Positions 1 to 5,777 of a stretch of 6,090 nucleotides of DNA are shown piece by piece; the first letter of the stretch is position 1, and the number at the start of each line of letters is the position of its first letter. Location: assembly GCA_023257035.1 (NCBI GenBank), contig JALRDI010000231.1, forward strand, positions 1 to 6,090, given 5' to 3'. The position numbers and the translations under genes were made by a program. Source of the DNA: Ilumatobacteraceae bacterium. GTDB taxonomy: Bacteria > Actinomycetota > Acidimicrobiia > Acidimicrobiales > Ilumatobacteraceae. Below the pieces are notes generated by a model. The model was given only the letters and a program-made list of their open reading frames with translations. It was not told the origin of the DNA and ran no database searches.

Positions 1-391
1 TATCACAAAATTTACTTTCCAGAATTTGTCTTTTGGATAATTCTGCGTGCACCATATACGCACTTTCAAACGTAACATTTTTTAGAGACGCATTTTGAAA
101 ATTTGCTAACTCCAATTCAGCATTCCTAAAAGAAGCATTATCTAATTGCGCACCTACAAAATTAGCTCCATTAGCATAAGCATCATCAAAAATTGCACTG
201 GTAAGTTTAGCCCCCGAAAAATCAGCATTGACCAAATAAGCACCCTGAAAAGAGGCATTGCTTAAATTTTGATTTTTGAATTCAAAATTAGCTAAATTTT
301 TATTATCAAAATTACAGCTTACACAGTTAGCATTCACAACTGTGTTGGATAACAAAAGCCAAATCAATAACGCAAATTTCAAATATATCAT
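1..391 (-). CDS. Exported pentapeptide-repeat protein, 3'-truncated by the window edge
   Basis: The minus strand is open from ATG at 391 to base 1 (130 codons) and runs off the left edge. Residues 1-21 form a signal peptide: a Lys near the N-terminus, a hydrophobic core (FALLIWLLL) and an AxA-like VVNA cleavage site. The mature start NCVSCNF carries a Cys-x-x-Cys pair. From about residue 31 the sequence falls into five-residue steps of the A(N/D)(L/F)xx type, for example NLSNA, SFQGA, YLVNA, DFSGA, KLTSA, NFVGA, QLDNA, SFRNA and NFQNA. This is the pentapeptide-repeat signature, which folds as a right-handed quadrilateral beta-helix. Such proteins are usually binding or scaffold modules, and no specific function can be read here. 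The AT-rich codon use differs sharply from everything right of base 400. No Shine-Dalgarno is visible upstream of the ATG, as expected if the true upstream DNA is missing at the 391-402 junction. The family call is firm; the role and host are unknown. Confidence 0.85.
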   Translation of the reverse strand, partial: MIYLKFALLIWLLLSNTVVNANCVSCNFDNKNLANFEFKNQNLSNASFQGAYLVNADFSGAKLTSAIFDDAYANGANFVGAQLDNASFRNAELELANFQNASLKNVTFESAYMVHAELSKRQILESKFCD

Positions 392-402
392 CTGAAAATG
401 AG
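391..402. other. Composition and gene-content breakpoint, probable chimeric junction
   Basis: To the left the DNA is about one third G+C and encodes an intact N-terminus with signal peptide. To the right it is G+C-rich and enters the citrate-synthase-like gene already inside the protein, at residues reading E-R-V-M-F-E. Both genes point away from the break, and neither keeps its own upstream region. The exact base cannot be fixed, but it lies between the pentapeptide ATG (391) and the first codon that fits the lyase family (400-402). No insertion-sequence ends, target duplications, tRNA or integrase are present, so an assembly or amplification artefact is favoured over natural integration. 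Confidence 0.7.
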
Positions 403-1032
403 CGGGTCATGTTCGAGTCGGTGCTTGTTGCGCTTGCCGACCACGGGTTTACCCCAACGGCGATTGCTGCACGTTTGACGTACCTCAGCGCTCCAGATTC
501 GATTCAAGGTGCGGTTGCGGCCGGAATTCTTGGCGGTGGCTCTCGATTCCTGGGTGTGACAGAAGATTCTGCCGGATTCCTCTCATCTGCGATCGCCGCT
601 GAAGAATCGCTACCAAGTGATGAAGCAGGGTGGGACTCACTCGCAATTCGGGTCATCACCGAAACGCGTTCGGCTGGCCGGTTTGTTCCTGGTCTCGGTC
701 ACCCGGTGCATAAGGTCACCGACCCTCGCACCCCACGTTTCCTTGAATTAGCGCATGAACACCATGCCTTCGGCCCGCATCTTTCACTGTTTACGGCAAT
801 TGGTCGAGCCCATCCAGAGGTACTTGGCCGAACACTGCCATTAAATGGAGCAGGGGTATGCGGTGCAGTTCTCGCCGACCTTGGCTTCTCGCCAGCCATC
901 GTTCGAGGATTTGCTCTGCTCGCTCGATGCGCAGGCGTGCTTGGCCACATCGCCGAAGAGCAGGTCGACCCAATTGCGAACGACATTTATATGAATGTCG
1001 ATCGAAACATCGACTATTCGCCGCCGAAGTAA
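400..1032 (+). CDS. Citryl-CoA lyase / citrate-synthase-like protein, 5'-truncated
   Basis: This is the C-terminal part of a small citrate-synthase-fold protein of the type annotated as citryl-CoA lyase in actinobacteria, which would cleave citryl-CoA to acetyl-CoA and oxaloacetate or do a related Claisen-type reaction. Numbered from the Met at 409, the recognisable blocks are MFESVLVALADHG (1-13), the glycine-rich GAVAAGILGGGSRFLG (34-49), PGLGHPVHK (94-102, with H98 and H101), DPRTPR (105-110), LPLNGAGVCGA (143-153) and GFALLARCAGVLGHIAEE (167-184). From memory the family is about 250-270 residues, so roughly 50 N-terminal residues are missing. The frame is already coding at GAG 400 (ERVMFES), so ATG 409 is an internal Met rather than the start. 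The usual catalytic Asp of citrate synthase is not evident where NGAGVCGA aligns. The family call is good; the exact reaction is uncertain. Confidence 0.78.
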   Translation, partial: ERVMFESVLVALADHGFTPTAIAARLTYLSAPDSIQGAVAAGILGGGSRFLGVTEDSAGFLSSAIAAEESLPSDEAGWDSLAIRVITETRSAGRFVPGLGHPVHKVTDPRTPRFLELAHEHHAFGPHLSLFTAIGRAHPEVLGRTLPLNGAGVCGAVLADLGFSPAIVRGFALLARCAGVLGHIAEEQVDPIANDIYMNVDRNIDYSPPK

Positions 1033-1101
1033 CGGCTGAAGTCAAACTGACAGACCTGTTCGCATATCCGCGAAACGCGTGACGGGTGTCACTACTGTTT
1101 G

Positions 1102-1134
1102 CCTCCGATGGACCCCCCTGTCCATCAAAGGAGG
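1102..1134 (+). promoter_or_regulatory. Leader hairpin that sequesters the Shine-Dalgarno of the 1146 gene
   Basis: CCTCC (1102-1106) and GATGGAC (1107-1113) are complementary to GTCCATC (1120-1126) and GGAGG (1130-1134). The loop is CCCCCT and there is a single AAA bulge (1127-1129). The outer five pairs contain the whole core of the ribosome binding site, whose spacing to ATG 1146 is 11 bases. The geometry fits a translational switch such as a protein-bound leader, thermosensor or expression platform. The pairing is seen directly; regulation is inferred. No known riboswitch aptamer is recognised in the short leader. Confidence 0.55.
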
Positions 1135-1145
1135 ACCATTTAGCT

Positions 1146-1745
1146 ATGGCATCAACACCAGGACAAACAAGTAACAGATGGCGCGCGTGGTGTAACGAAC
1201 ACCCCGTTGGCTCCATCGCTCTAGTCGGCGTTATCGCCACGCAGTTGGGCACCTACTTCGGTTACGTGTTCCCTGCATTCGGACTTCCGACCCTTCCATG
1301 GCCGTTGTACAACGGTCTGCTCGGACTCGGATTGGCCGAAGGCGCGTACTACGGCGACGACGGCAGCATTCTCGGTCAGGCCGGTGTATTCGGTCAGTAC
1401 GAGATGTTTGTCAACCATCCAGTCGGGACGTTCTTCGTCGGTCATGCGTTGCACTTCGTGAACGGTGTTGTGTTCGCGATTCTCTTCGGCCTGATCGCAC
1501 GTCACTCACTTCCCGGTAATTCAAAGACCAACGGTGGCAACATCCAGAAGGGCCTCATCTACGGCGTGATCATGACGATCATCTCCGCAGGCATCCTCGT
1601 TCCTTACGCATATGTGCAGGGCAACGGGTACGGCCTCTTCTTGTTCGACGGACCTGACGGCTGGAAGCTTCCTGCCGGCATCCTCGTATGGCACCTGATT
1701 TACGGTTACTTCCTCGGCGCGCTGTATCAGCCCGACGACGAATAA
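1146..1745 (+). CDS. Four-helix membrane protein of unknown function
   Basis: I do not recognise a named family. The 199-residue protein has about four hydrophobic helices, near residues 22-46, 96-118, 135-156 and 176-194, and short polar ends, so it should sit in the cytoplasmic membrane. Helix 2 reads VGHALHFVNGVVFAILFG and helix 4 reads VWHLIYGYFLGALY. Both carry His followed by an aromatic and Gly pattern, so H100, H103 and H183 are the most conspicuous polar membrane residues. A large non-membrane loop (about 47-95) is rich in Gly, Tyr and Asp. ATG 1146 is chosen because AAAGGAGG (1127-1134) lies 11 bases upstream; a GTG at 1086 in the same frame has no such site. The Shine-Dalgarno lies in the 1102-1134 hairpin, suggesting translational control. 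The gene sits 113 bases after the lyase-like gene on the same strand and ends before a strong terminator. It is likely real; its function is unknown. Confidence 0.8.
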   Translation: MASTPGQTSNRWRAWCNEHPVGSIALVGVIATQLGTYFGYVFPAFGLPTLPWPLYNGLLGLGLAEGAYYGDDGSILGQAGVFGQYEMFVNHPVGTFFVGHALHFVNGVVFAILFGLIARHSLPGNSKTNGGNIQKGLIYGVIMTIISAGILVPYAYVQGNGYGLFLFDGPDGWKLPAGILVWHLIYGYFLGALYQPDDE

Positions 1746-1770
1746 CACCAGCAATCAGAACATTCTGAGC

Positions 1771-1797
1771 AAAGCCCGGGTCATCCGCCCGGGCTTT
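1771..1797. terminator. Bidirectional intrinsic terminator between convergent genes
   Basis: AAAGCCCGGG (1771-1780) and CCCGGGCTTT (1788-1797) form a perfect 10-bp stem with a 7-base loop. The A/T ends of the stem supply a short U-run in either direction. It lies between the ends of the membrane protein gene (1745, +) and the EamA gene (1805, -), so it can stop transcription from both sides. The U-tract is short, as is common in actinobacteria. Confidence 0.85.
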
Positions 1798-1804
1798 GTC
1801 GCGT

Positions 1805-2710
1805 CTACGACGACTCTGATGGGGTTCTAATGACCATTGCGACTGCGCCAAGCACGACGACACCGCCCAACATTTGCAATGCAGTAAGGGTTTCGCCGTG
1901 AATCGGCCATGCAGCCCCAACCGCAACCACATGCATTCCAAGCAGATAGAGCGATGATCGCGCAGCTTCGACATAGGCGTGGGCCCAGCTCATCAATACA
2001 TGGCCTGTTGCGCCTGTGAAGATGGCGATGAGCAGAATCCACACCCAGTCCATGCCGCCAAACTCTTTGAAGTCAGAAATTGAGCCAATGAAGAAGATGG
2101 GAACGACAGCAGCGATGAGTGCCCAGATGTTGACACCTGACATCCATTCGATTGGGTCAACATCTGTCCCCGAACGCGCGATGCGGGTAAGCACCCAGTA
2201 GACGCTGAAAGTCAGCAGTGCACAAACCGCCCACAACACACCGATCGCGCTCGCTCGAACTTCTGACTGAGCGCTGAGAATCACCATCGCAGTTCCTGAC
2301 ACACCAACAAGCGTCCACAAGACCTGACGCAGCCGAGGCTTCTCGCCGAAGATTGGCCCAGCTAGGAGCAACAACAAGGCTGGCTGTGTGGCAACCGTTG
2401 TTGACAGCACCGACACAGTGGCCTCTTGCAACGCCGCGAAGACGAAGAGCAGATTCGTCCCGAACGCTAGGCCTGGCCACATTGTCGTGCGGATGAGTTT
2501 GAATGACATTCGTCCACCACGTGCGAGCAGTAGCCCAATGAGTAGCGGTGTCGACAGCAAGAACCGCATTGTCACCCCAACCACCGGAGGAGCCGTGACT
2601 AGTTTGGTGAGAGGTGGGCCGAGTCCGAAGAGAACGACGACAATGCCCACAGCGACGAGCGGAAGATATGCCGGCACCTGAAGTTGATCAGAGTGCTCAG
2701 CGTTAGTCAC
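1805..2710 (-). CDS. EamA-family (DMT superfamily) transporter
   Basis: This is a ten-helix inner-membrane carrier of the drug/metabolite transporter superfamily, with two tandem EamA domains. From GTG 2710 the protein has 301 residues, the usual size for the family. The first domain covers about residues 15-147 and ends with the typical block around PIFGEKPRLRQVLWTLVGVSG. The second covers about 154-294 and has the matching IHGETLTALQMLGGVVVLGAV block; the repeated G-E plus hydrophobic helix marks the internal duplication. Members export or import amino acids, nucleobases or other small metabolites, and the substrate cannot be read from sequence. The start is uncertain: neither GTG 2710 nor a more upstream in-frame TTG at 2737 has a clear Shine-Dalgarno. 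The gene follows the lipoprotein gene on the same strand with a gap of 33-60 bases and no terminator between, so co-transcription is likely. The 1771-1797 terminator closes the unit. Confidence 0.88.
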   Translation of the reverse strand: MTNAEHSDQLQVPAYLPLVAVGIVVVLFGLGPPLTKLVTAPPVVGVTMRFLLSTPLLIGLLLARGGRMSFKLIRTTMWPGLAFGTNLLFVFAALQEATVSVLSTTVATQPALLLLLAGPIFGEKPRLRQVLWTLVGVSGTAMVILSAQSEVRASAIGVLWAVCALLTFSVYWVLTRIARSGTDVDPIEWMSGVNIWALIAAVVPIFFIGSISDFKEFGGMDWVWILLIAIFTGATGHVLMSWAHAYVEAARSSLYLLGMHVVAVGAAWPIHGETLTALQMLGGVVVLGAVAMVIRTPSESS

Positions 2711-2770
2711 ACCGTCAGTTTGACGATCTGCCCTCAATTTCGGCGTGTCGGAGCAGGCGCTCTCGAAGAT

Positions 2771-3850
2771 TTAATTTTCAGGGTCGCTGCACAGACCAGC
2801 GGTCGTGCCATCGGCGGTACCGCCGCAGGTTGCGCCGAAGTTCTCATCGTCAGATCCAACTTCAGAGAAGAAAAACAACTGGTCGCACGCTTCCATATCG
2901 CCTGCCGCACAGTCACTGCGATAGTCGATGCTCAAACTCGCACAACTTCCGCCAAACTCGTTCTCTTCGGTATCACCGCACGACTTTCCGAATGCTTCTT
3001 CGTCTGAACCGAATGGCGCATTGAAGTACAGGTCGTCACATGCCACCATGTCGCCTTCTGCACAGAGGCCGTACTGCTCATCAAGCAACTCTTGGTCCAC
3101 CGCCATGTAATCATCAAGATCGTCTTCATCGGGGCTTGGCGAGGTTAGATCAGTAAGTCCGAAAACATCCTCAAGTCCGCACTCTTCAGAGAGCTCTGCA
3201 ATGGCTCCCAAGAACTCCATCGCCTCTTCATCGGTAGTTGGTTCACCCGACATGAGAAGATCGAGGAAGCCATTATCGGTGGTCATCAAACATGTCGCTT
3301 GTTCTGTCGTGATGCCAAGTTCAGAAGCAAGGTCTGCAACGGCCGCCTCAGGAGCGCAGTCGATGAGCACTCCTGCAATGAGTTCTCCGGAGCCAGAGAC
3401 AGCATCGGCGAGAACGGCATCGTCAGCGAGCATCGAATCAATAAGGCATGTGAACTCTTCTTCTGAGAGTTGATCAAGTCCGCCGTCGCCTCCGGAGATT
3501 AGTTCGAATGCTGCTTCACCATCGCATTCGAGGAGAACCCGCATCAACGCAATCTGCACTGGCGGAGTCTCGTCACCGGCAATGAGTGCTTCGCTGAGGC
3601 TCTCATCTTCAGAAATAGTGTTCAGCATGCAGAGTTGGTTGTCAGCCGTAAGGCCTTGAAATGCACCTTCGGCGAGGGTTGCAGAGGCACGAAGATCAGC
3701 GATTTGATCGCTTGATGCCTCCGAAGATGCAGCAGCGTCATCTGACTCAGCAGCATCAGATCCCTCAGAACCCCCACACGCGCTCAGCGTGAGTCCAACT
3801 ACCGCCGCTACTGCAACAAATTTTGACCGAAGAAGTCCGCGAGATGCCAT
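2771..3850 (-). CDS. Acidic lipoprotein with three Cys-pair repeats and two four-Cys repeats
   Basis: This 359-residue exported lipoprotein starts at ATG 3850. A basic N-terminus (MASRGLLRSK) and a hydrophobic segment lead to the lipobox LSAC, so Cys25 should be lipidated. A low-complexity Ala/Ser/Asp/Glu spacer follows (26-50). Residues 67-230 hold three related segments, each with one early and one late cysteine (C74/C109, C135/C165, C187/C224) around helix-like acidic sequence. An acidic linker (about 236-258) leads to two C-terminal repeats (260-303 and 311-354). Each has cysteines at identical spacing (C-x7-C-x19-C-x11-C) and shares GDMxACDxL, GSD-E-FG and CG-T. The cysteines probably form disulfides outside the membrane. 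I recall similar C-x-GD-x-ACD-x-L motifs at the ends of actinobacterial envelope proteins but know no function for them. The Shine-Dalgarno is weak. The gene lies 89 bases downstream of tRNA-Arg and directly upstream of the EamA transporter gene. Confidence 0.85.
   Translation of the reverse strand: MASRGLLRSKFVAVAAVVGLTLSACGGSEGSDAAESDDAAASSEASSDQIADLRASATLAEGAFQGLTADNQLCMLNTISEDESLSEALIAGDETPPVQIALMRVLLECDGEAAFELISGGDGGLDQLSEEEFTCLIDSMLADDAVLADAVSGSGELIAGVLIDCAPEAAVADLASELGITTEQATCLMTTDNGFLDLLMSGEPTTDEEAMEFLGAIAELSEECGLEDVFGLTDLTSPSPDEDDLDDYMAVDQELLDEQYGLCAEGDMVACDDLYFNAPFGSDEEAFGKSCGDTEENEFGGSCASLSIDYRSDCAAGDMEACDQLFFFSEVGSDDENFGATCGGTADGTTAGLCSDPEN
2789..3073 (-). repeat. Two coding repeats of a four-cysteine module in the lipoprotein
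   Basis: Copy A is 2942-3073 (residues 260-303) and copy B is 2789-2920 (residues 311-354), a period of 51 residues. Cysteines are at 263/271/291/303 and 314/322/342/354, so the spacing is exactly conserved. The core shared words are GDM, ACD, GSD, FG and CG. Sequence between the fixed positions has diverged, which points to an old duplication held by structural constraint. Confidence 0.8.
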
Positions 3851-3939
3851 CTCGACACTCTACGAAACCGCAGCAATGGAGACGACCTCTTCTTGCGGGT
3901 TCCTCACCGCCAGACCGTCTTGGGGTTGAAGAGATTCAG

Positions 3940-4012
3940 CGCGCCAGTAGGGATTCGAACCCCAAACCTTCTGATCCGTAGTCAGATGCTCTATCCGTTG
4001 AGCTACTGGCGC
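3940..4012 (-). tRNA. tRNA-Arg (anticodon ACG)
   Basis: The minus strand gives a complete 73-base cloverleaf. The acceptor GCGCCAG pairs with CTGGCGC. The D-arm is GCTC/GAGC. The anticodon stem TCTGA/TCAGA encloses loop CTACGGA, with anticodon ACG at plus positions 3977-3979, and the T-loop is TTCGAAT. A34 would be deaminated to inosine to read the CGU, CGC and CGA codons. The discriminator is G and CCA is not encoded. The T-stem has one G-U wobble. No terminator is seen between it and the lipoprotein gene, so read-through is possible. Confidence 0.97.
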
Positions 4013-4017
4013 TGGTG

Positions 4018-4053
4018 AAAGGAGAGTCTAGGGGCCACTTCCACAGATGCCAC
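4018..4053 (-). promoter_or_regulatory. Candidate promoter for tRNA-Arg
   Basis: On the minus strand a -35-like GTGGCA (4048-4053; 4 of 6 to TTGACA) is followed after 17 bases by TAGACT (4025-4030; 4 of 6 to TATAAT). The -10 element ends 12 bases before the tRNA 5' end. The same TAGACT hexamer occurs at the same distance in front of tRNA-Ser. Confidence 0.45.
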
Positions 4054-4113
4054 GACGGCACATTGAGCAATCATCCACCCGCACAAATGCACAAGCAATT
4101 ATGGTGTGTGACT

Positions 4114-4512
4114 ATGCAACTCATTACGTACTGGAAGCGCGCGTTCCTCGGGAACTACGCCAACTTCAAAGGCCGTGACACAAGAGCCGAGTTCTGGTGG
4201 TTCTACCTTGCAAACCTCATCCTCACCTATGGGCTGATCATTCTTGCCGGCATCACAGGCGCAAGCATCTTGGGCCTCATCGGCCTTCTCTATGGTTTGG
4301 CGGCAATCATTCCTGGTATCGCTGCTGGCGTACGACGCCTACATGACACCGGCAAGACCGGCTGGATGATGCTCATTTCTCTCATCCCGATCGTGGGTGG
4401 CATCATCCTCATCGTGCTCCTCGCCCAGGCGGGAAACCCTGCGGCAAACGAGTACGGTCCTGGCGCTGGCGGCAACACAATGCCGCCACCTCCGCCACCG
4501 CCCCCTGCTTGA
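4114..4512 (+). CDS. DUF805 small membrane protein with polyproline tail
   Basis: This 132-residue protein belongs to the DUF805 (YhaH-like) family of small inner-membrane proteins of unknown role. Diagnostic features are FKGRDTRAEFWWF (18-30, matching the family's F-x-GR-x-x-R-x-E-[FY]-W block) and VRRLHDTGKTGW (73-84, the conserved R-R-x-H-D-T/I-G segment). There are hydrophobic helices at about 28-50, 51-70 and 84-104, and N-x-Y-G near the end of the core (112-115). The C-terminus is an added Gly/Pro tail with eight consecutive prolines (124-131). ATG 4114 is preferred because MQLITYWKRAF places the conserved block at its usual distance from the N-terminus; GTG 4108 is possible. There is no Shine-Dalgarno, while TATGGT (4100-4105) lies 8 bases upstream, so a leaderless transcript is conceivable. 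It ends 7 bases from the convergent LysM gene. Confidence 0.87.
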   Translation: MQLITYWKRAFLGNYANFKGRDTRAEFWWFYLANLILTYGLIILAGITGASILGLIGLLYGLAAIIPGIAAGVRRLHDTGKTGWMMLISLIPIVGGIILIVLLAQAGNPAANEYGPGAGGNTMPPPPPPPPA

Positions 4513-4519
4513 CTCGGTA

Positions 4520-5695
4520 TCAGAGGCCAGCGCAAGCGTCGGTTTGAAGGTATGAGCCGTAACACCACGGCTGCCAACCGTCTCCTCTACTAGCTAACGC
4601 TCGCTCGTACAGCGCAAGTGCTGCTCGAGCATTGGTTTCCGCATCAAACAACTGGGTTCGCGACGTCACACCAATCGACCCCAACCAGCCGCGATGCACC
4701 GTCCAATAGATCTGGAAGAGTCCGACGCAGCACACACCGTTGTCAACATCGGCGCGATAGTTGCTCTCCCGCCACGCAATCTTGAGAGCACGCTCTTCAA
4801 GATCATCTGGCCAAACCGAGCGAATAATTGCCTCGGCCTGACTATTTGATGGGGCTGGCGGAATAACTTCTGTTGTCGTTGTCACCGGGGCCGCAGTCGT
4901 CGACGGTGCTGCTGCCACCGTTGTGGACGGGATGACTACCCGCACTCCGGGCGGTAGACACAACTCATCTCCGGCGTACAACATGTCGCCTCTCGAGGCA
5001 CGATTGGTTGCAAGTAACTGGCTTGTCCCGATCGACGCTCGATCTGCGATGAGTGTCCATGAATCTCCAGGTCGCACGATGTATGTCGATCCGCACACTG
5101 GAAGAGTCGTCGCCAGCGTCGTCGCAACTTCGCGCGTCGCGAGTGCGGTCGCCGGCGGAGCAGATGTGGGTTCGCTGGTCGTGTCGGGAACCATCGGGGC
5201 AGACGAAATTGAGACGGTCACTGAACTTGTTGAAGCCACCGACTCGACGGAATTTGCTTGCACTTGAGGCACATTGGACGACACCGCTTGCCGGTCGGTC
5301 GGCGTAGTTGGTGTGACATTGCTCAACTGTTGAGGAACAGATATTTGAGTTGACGCTGACAGTGCATTCGCGTCGTCACTCGTTCTGCGTGTTGTCCACG
5401 CAACTGGGACAACGAGCGCAAACCCAACAACGATGAGCACGATGCGGCTCACGAATGGGTCAAGGTTGAGGAGCGACCATTGTTTTCGTGCCACCTTGAC
5501 GGGTCTTGTCTGGGCGAGGCGCTCAATTCCGGATGGTCGAGTCGGCGCATCAGGATCAACGTCGTGAGATTTCGGCTCCCACGAAGCCGATTCATTCCAA
5601 AAATCGGCAGCATCATCTTGTCGAATTTGCCGACGTTGTCGGCGAATTCGTTGACCGTCGTTCTGACGACGAGGAGATGGGCGCCCACTCCACAT
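4520..5695 (-). CDS. Membrane-anchored LysM protein with lysozyme/transglycosylase-like domain
   Basis: This 391-residue cell-wall protein is laid out as follows. The N-terminus is Arg-rich, probably cytoplasmic and disordered (1-80). One transmembrane helix follows (about 84-100, IVLIVVGFALVVPVAW). A long Ser/Thr/Pro linker (101-199) leads to one LysM domain (about 203-248, STYIVRPGDSWTLIA to DELCLPPG) that should bind peptidoglycan GlcNAc. A second Thr-rich linker (256-284) leads to a lysozyme-fold domain (285-391). That domain has the catalytic-type Glu310 in IAWRESNY, the GLFQI strand (325-329) and a C-terminal N-A-x-x-ALALYERA helix, the pattern of SLT-like and resuscitation-factor-like muralytic enzymes. 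Cys201/246 flank the LysM, and Cys322/323/378/388 lie in the enzyme domain. The likely role is cleavage or remodelling of peptidoglycan outside the membrane. ATG 5695 follows in-frame stops closely, so no longer start exists; its Shine-Dalgarno is poor. Confidence 0.87.
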   Translation of the reverse strand: MWSGRPSPRRQNDGQRIRRQRRQIRQDDAADFWNESASWEPKSHDVDPDAPTRPSGIERLAQTRPVKVARKQWSLLNLDPFVSRIVLIVVGFALVVPVAWTTRRTSDDANALSASTQISVPQQLSNVTPTTPTDRQAVSSNVPQVQANSVESVASTSSVTVSISSAPMVPDTTSEPTSAPPATALATREVATTLATTLPVCGSTYIVRPGDSWTLIADRASIGTSQLLATNRASRGDMLYAGDELCLPPGVRVVIPSTTVAAAPSTTAAPVTTTTEVIPPAPSNSQAEAIIRSVWPDDLEERALKIAWRESNYRADVDNGVCCVGLFQIYWTVHRGWLGSIGVTSRTQLFDAETNARAALALYERALASRGDGWQPWCYGSYLQTDACAGL

Positions 5696-5733
5696 GACGA
5701 AAGTCTGACCGGTTTGTCATTATTTCGCAACAT

Positions 5734-5777
5734 TTCAGTTTTGACTGAATCAACGACTGCTCGGTCAGAACGACCGA
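5734..5777. promoter_or_regulatory. Two inverted repeats in the leader of the LysM gene
   Basis: TTCAGT (5734-5739) and ACTGAA (5744-5749) form a 6-bp dyad with a 4-base spacer. TCGGTC (5761-5766) and GACCGA (5772-5777) form a second 6-bp dyad with a 5-base spacer. They lie 39-82 bases upstream of ATG 5695. Further copies of the CGGTC/GACCG word are at 5781-5785 and 5708-5712. They could be operators or leader hairpins. No convincing -35/-10 pair was identified here. Confidence 0.4.

Noticed and set aside
1..400. Natural mobile-element insertion as the cause of the AT-rich segment
   Set aside because: No transposase, integrase, terminal inverted repeat or target duplication is visible, and only one edge lies in the window.
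409..411. ATG 409 as the start of the citryl-CoA-lyase-like gene
   Set aside because: The codons just upstream (from 400) already fit the family, about 50 expected N-terminal residues are absent, and there is no Shine-Dalgarno. It is an internal Met beside the junction.
1069..1079. CGCG-AAA-CGCG mini-hairpin after the lyase-like gene as a terminator
   Set aside because: Only four pairs and no T-run; too weak to support a terminator call.
1086..1145. GTG 1086 as an upstream start giving a 219-residue membrane protein
   Set aside because: It has no ribosome binding site, whereas ATG 1146 has AAAGGAGG at 11 bases. The extra residues would be encoded by the hairpin and the Shine-Dalgarno itself.
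2711..2737. TTG 2737 as the EamA start
   Set aside because: TTG is the rarer start codon, it lacks a Shine-Dalgarno, and the nine extra residues are polar and unconserved in style. It is not excluded and is noted in the entry.
2750..2765. GAGC/GCTC hairpin between the lipoprotein and EamA genes
   Set aside because: A four-pair stem without a U-tract; not enough for a terminator or attenuator.
3201..3473. Plus-strand open frame opposite the lipoprotein gene
   Set aside because: Its Ser/Ala-rich product simply mirrors the acidic codons of the lipoprotein, and there is no start signal or domain.
4015..4113. GTG 4015 as the start of the DUF805 protein
   Set aside because: The extension overlaps the tRNA-Arg promoter region, looks unlike any DUF805 N-terminus (His/Cys-rich, no hydrophobic pattern), and the family block fits a start at 4114.
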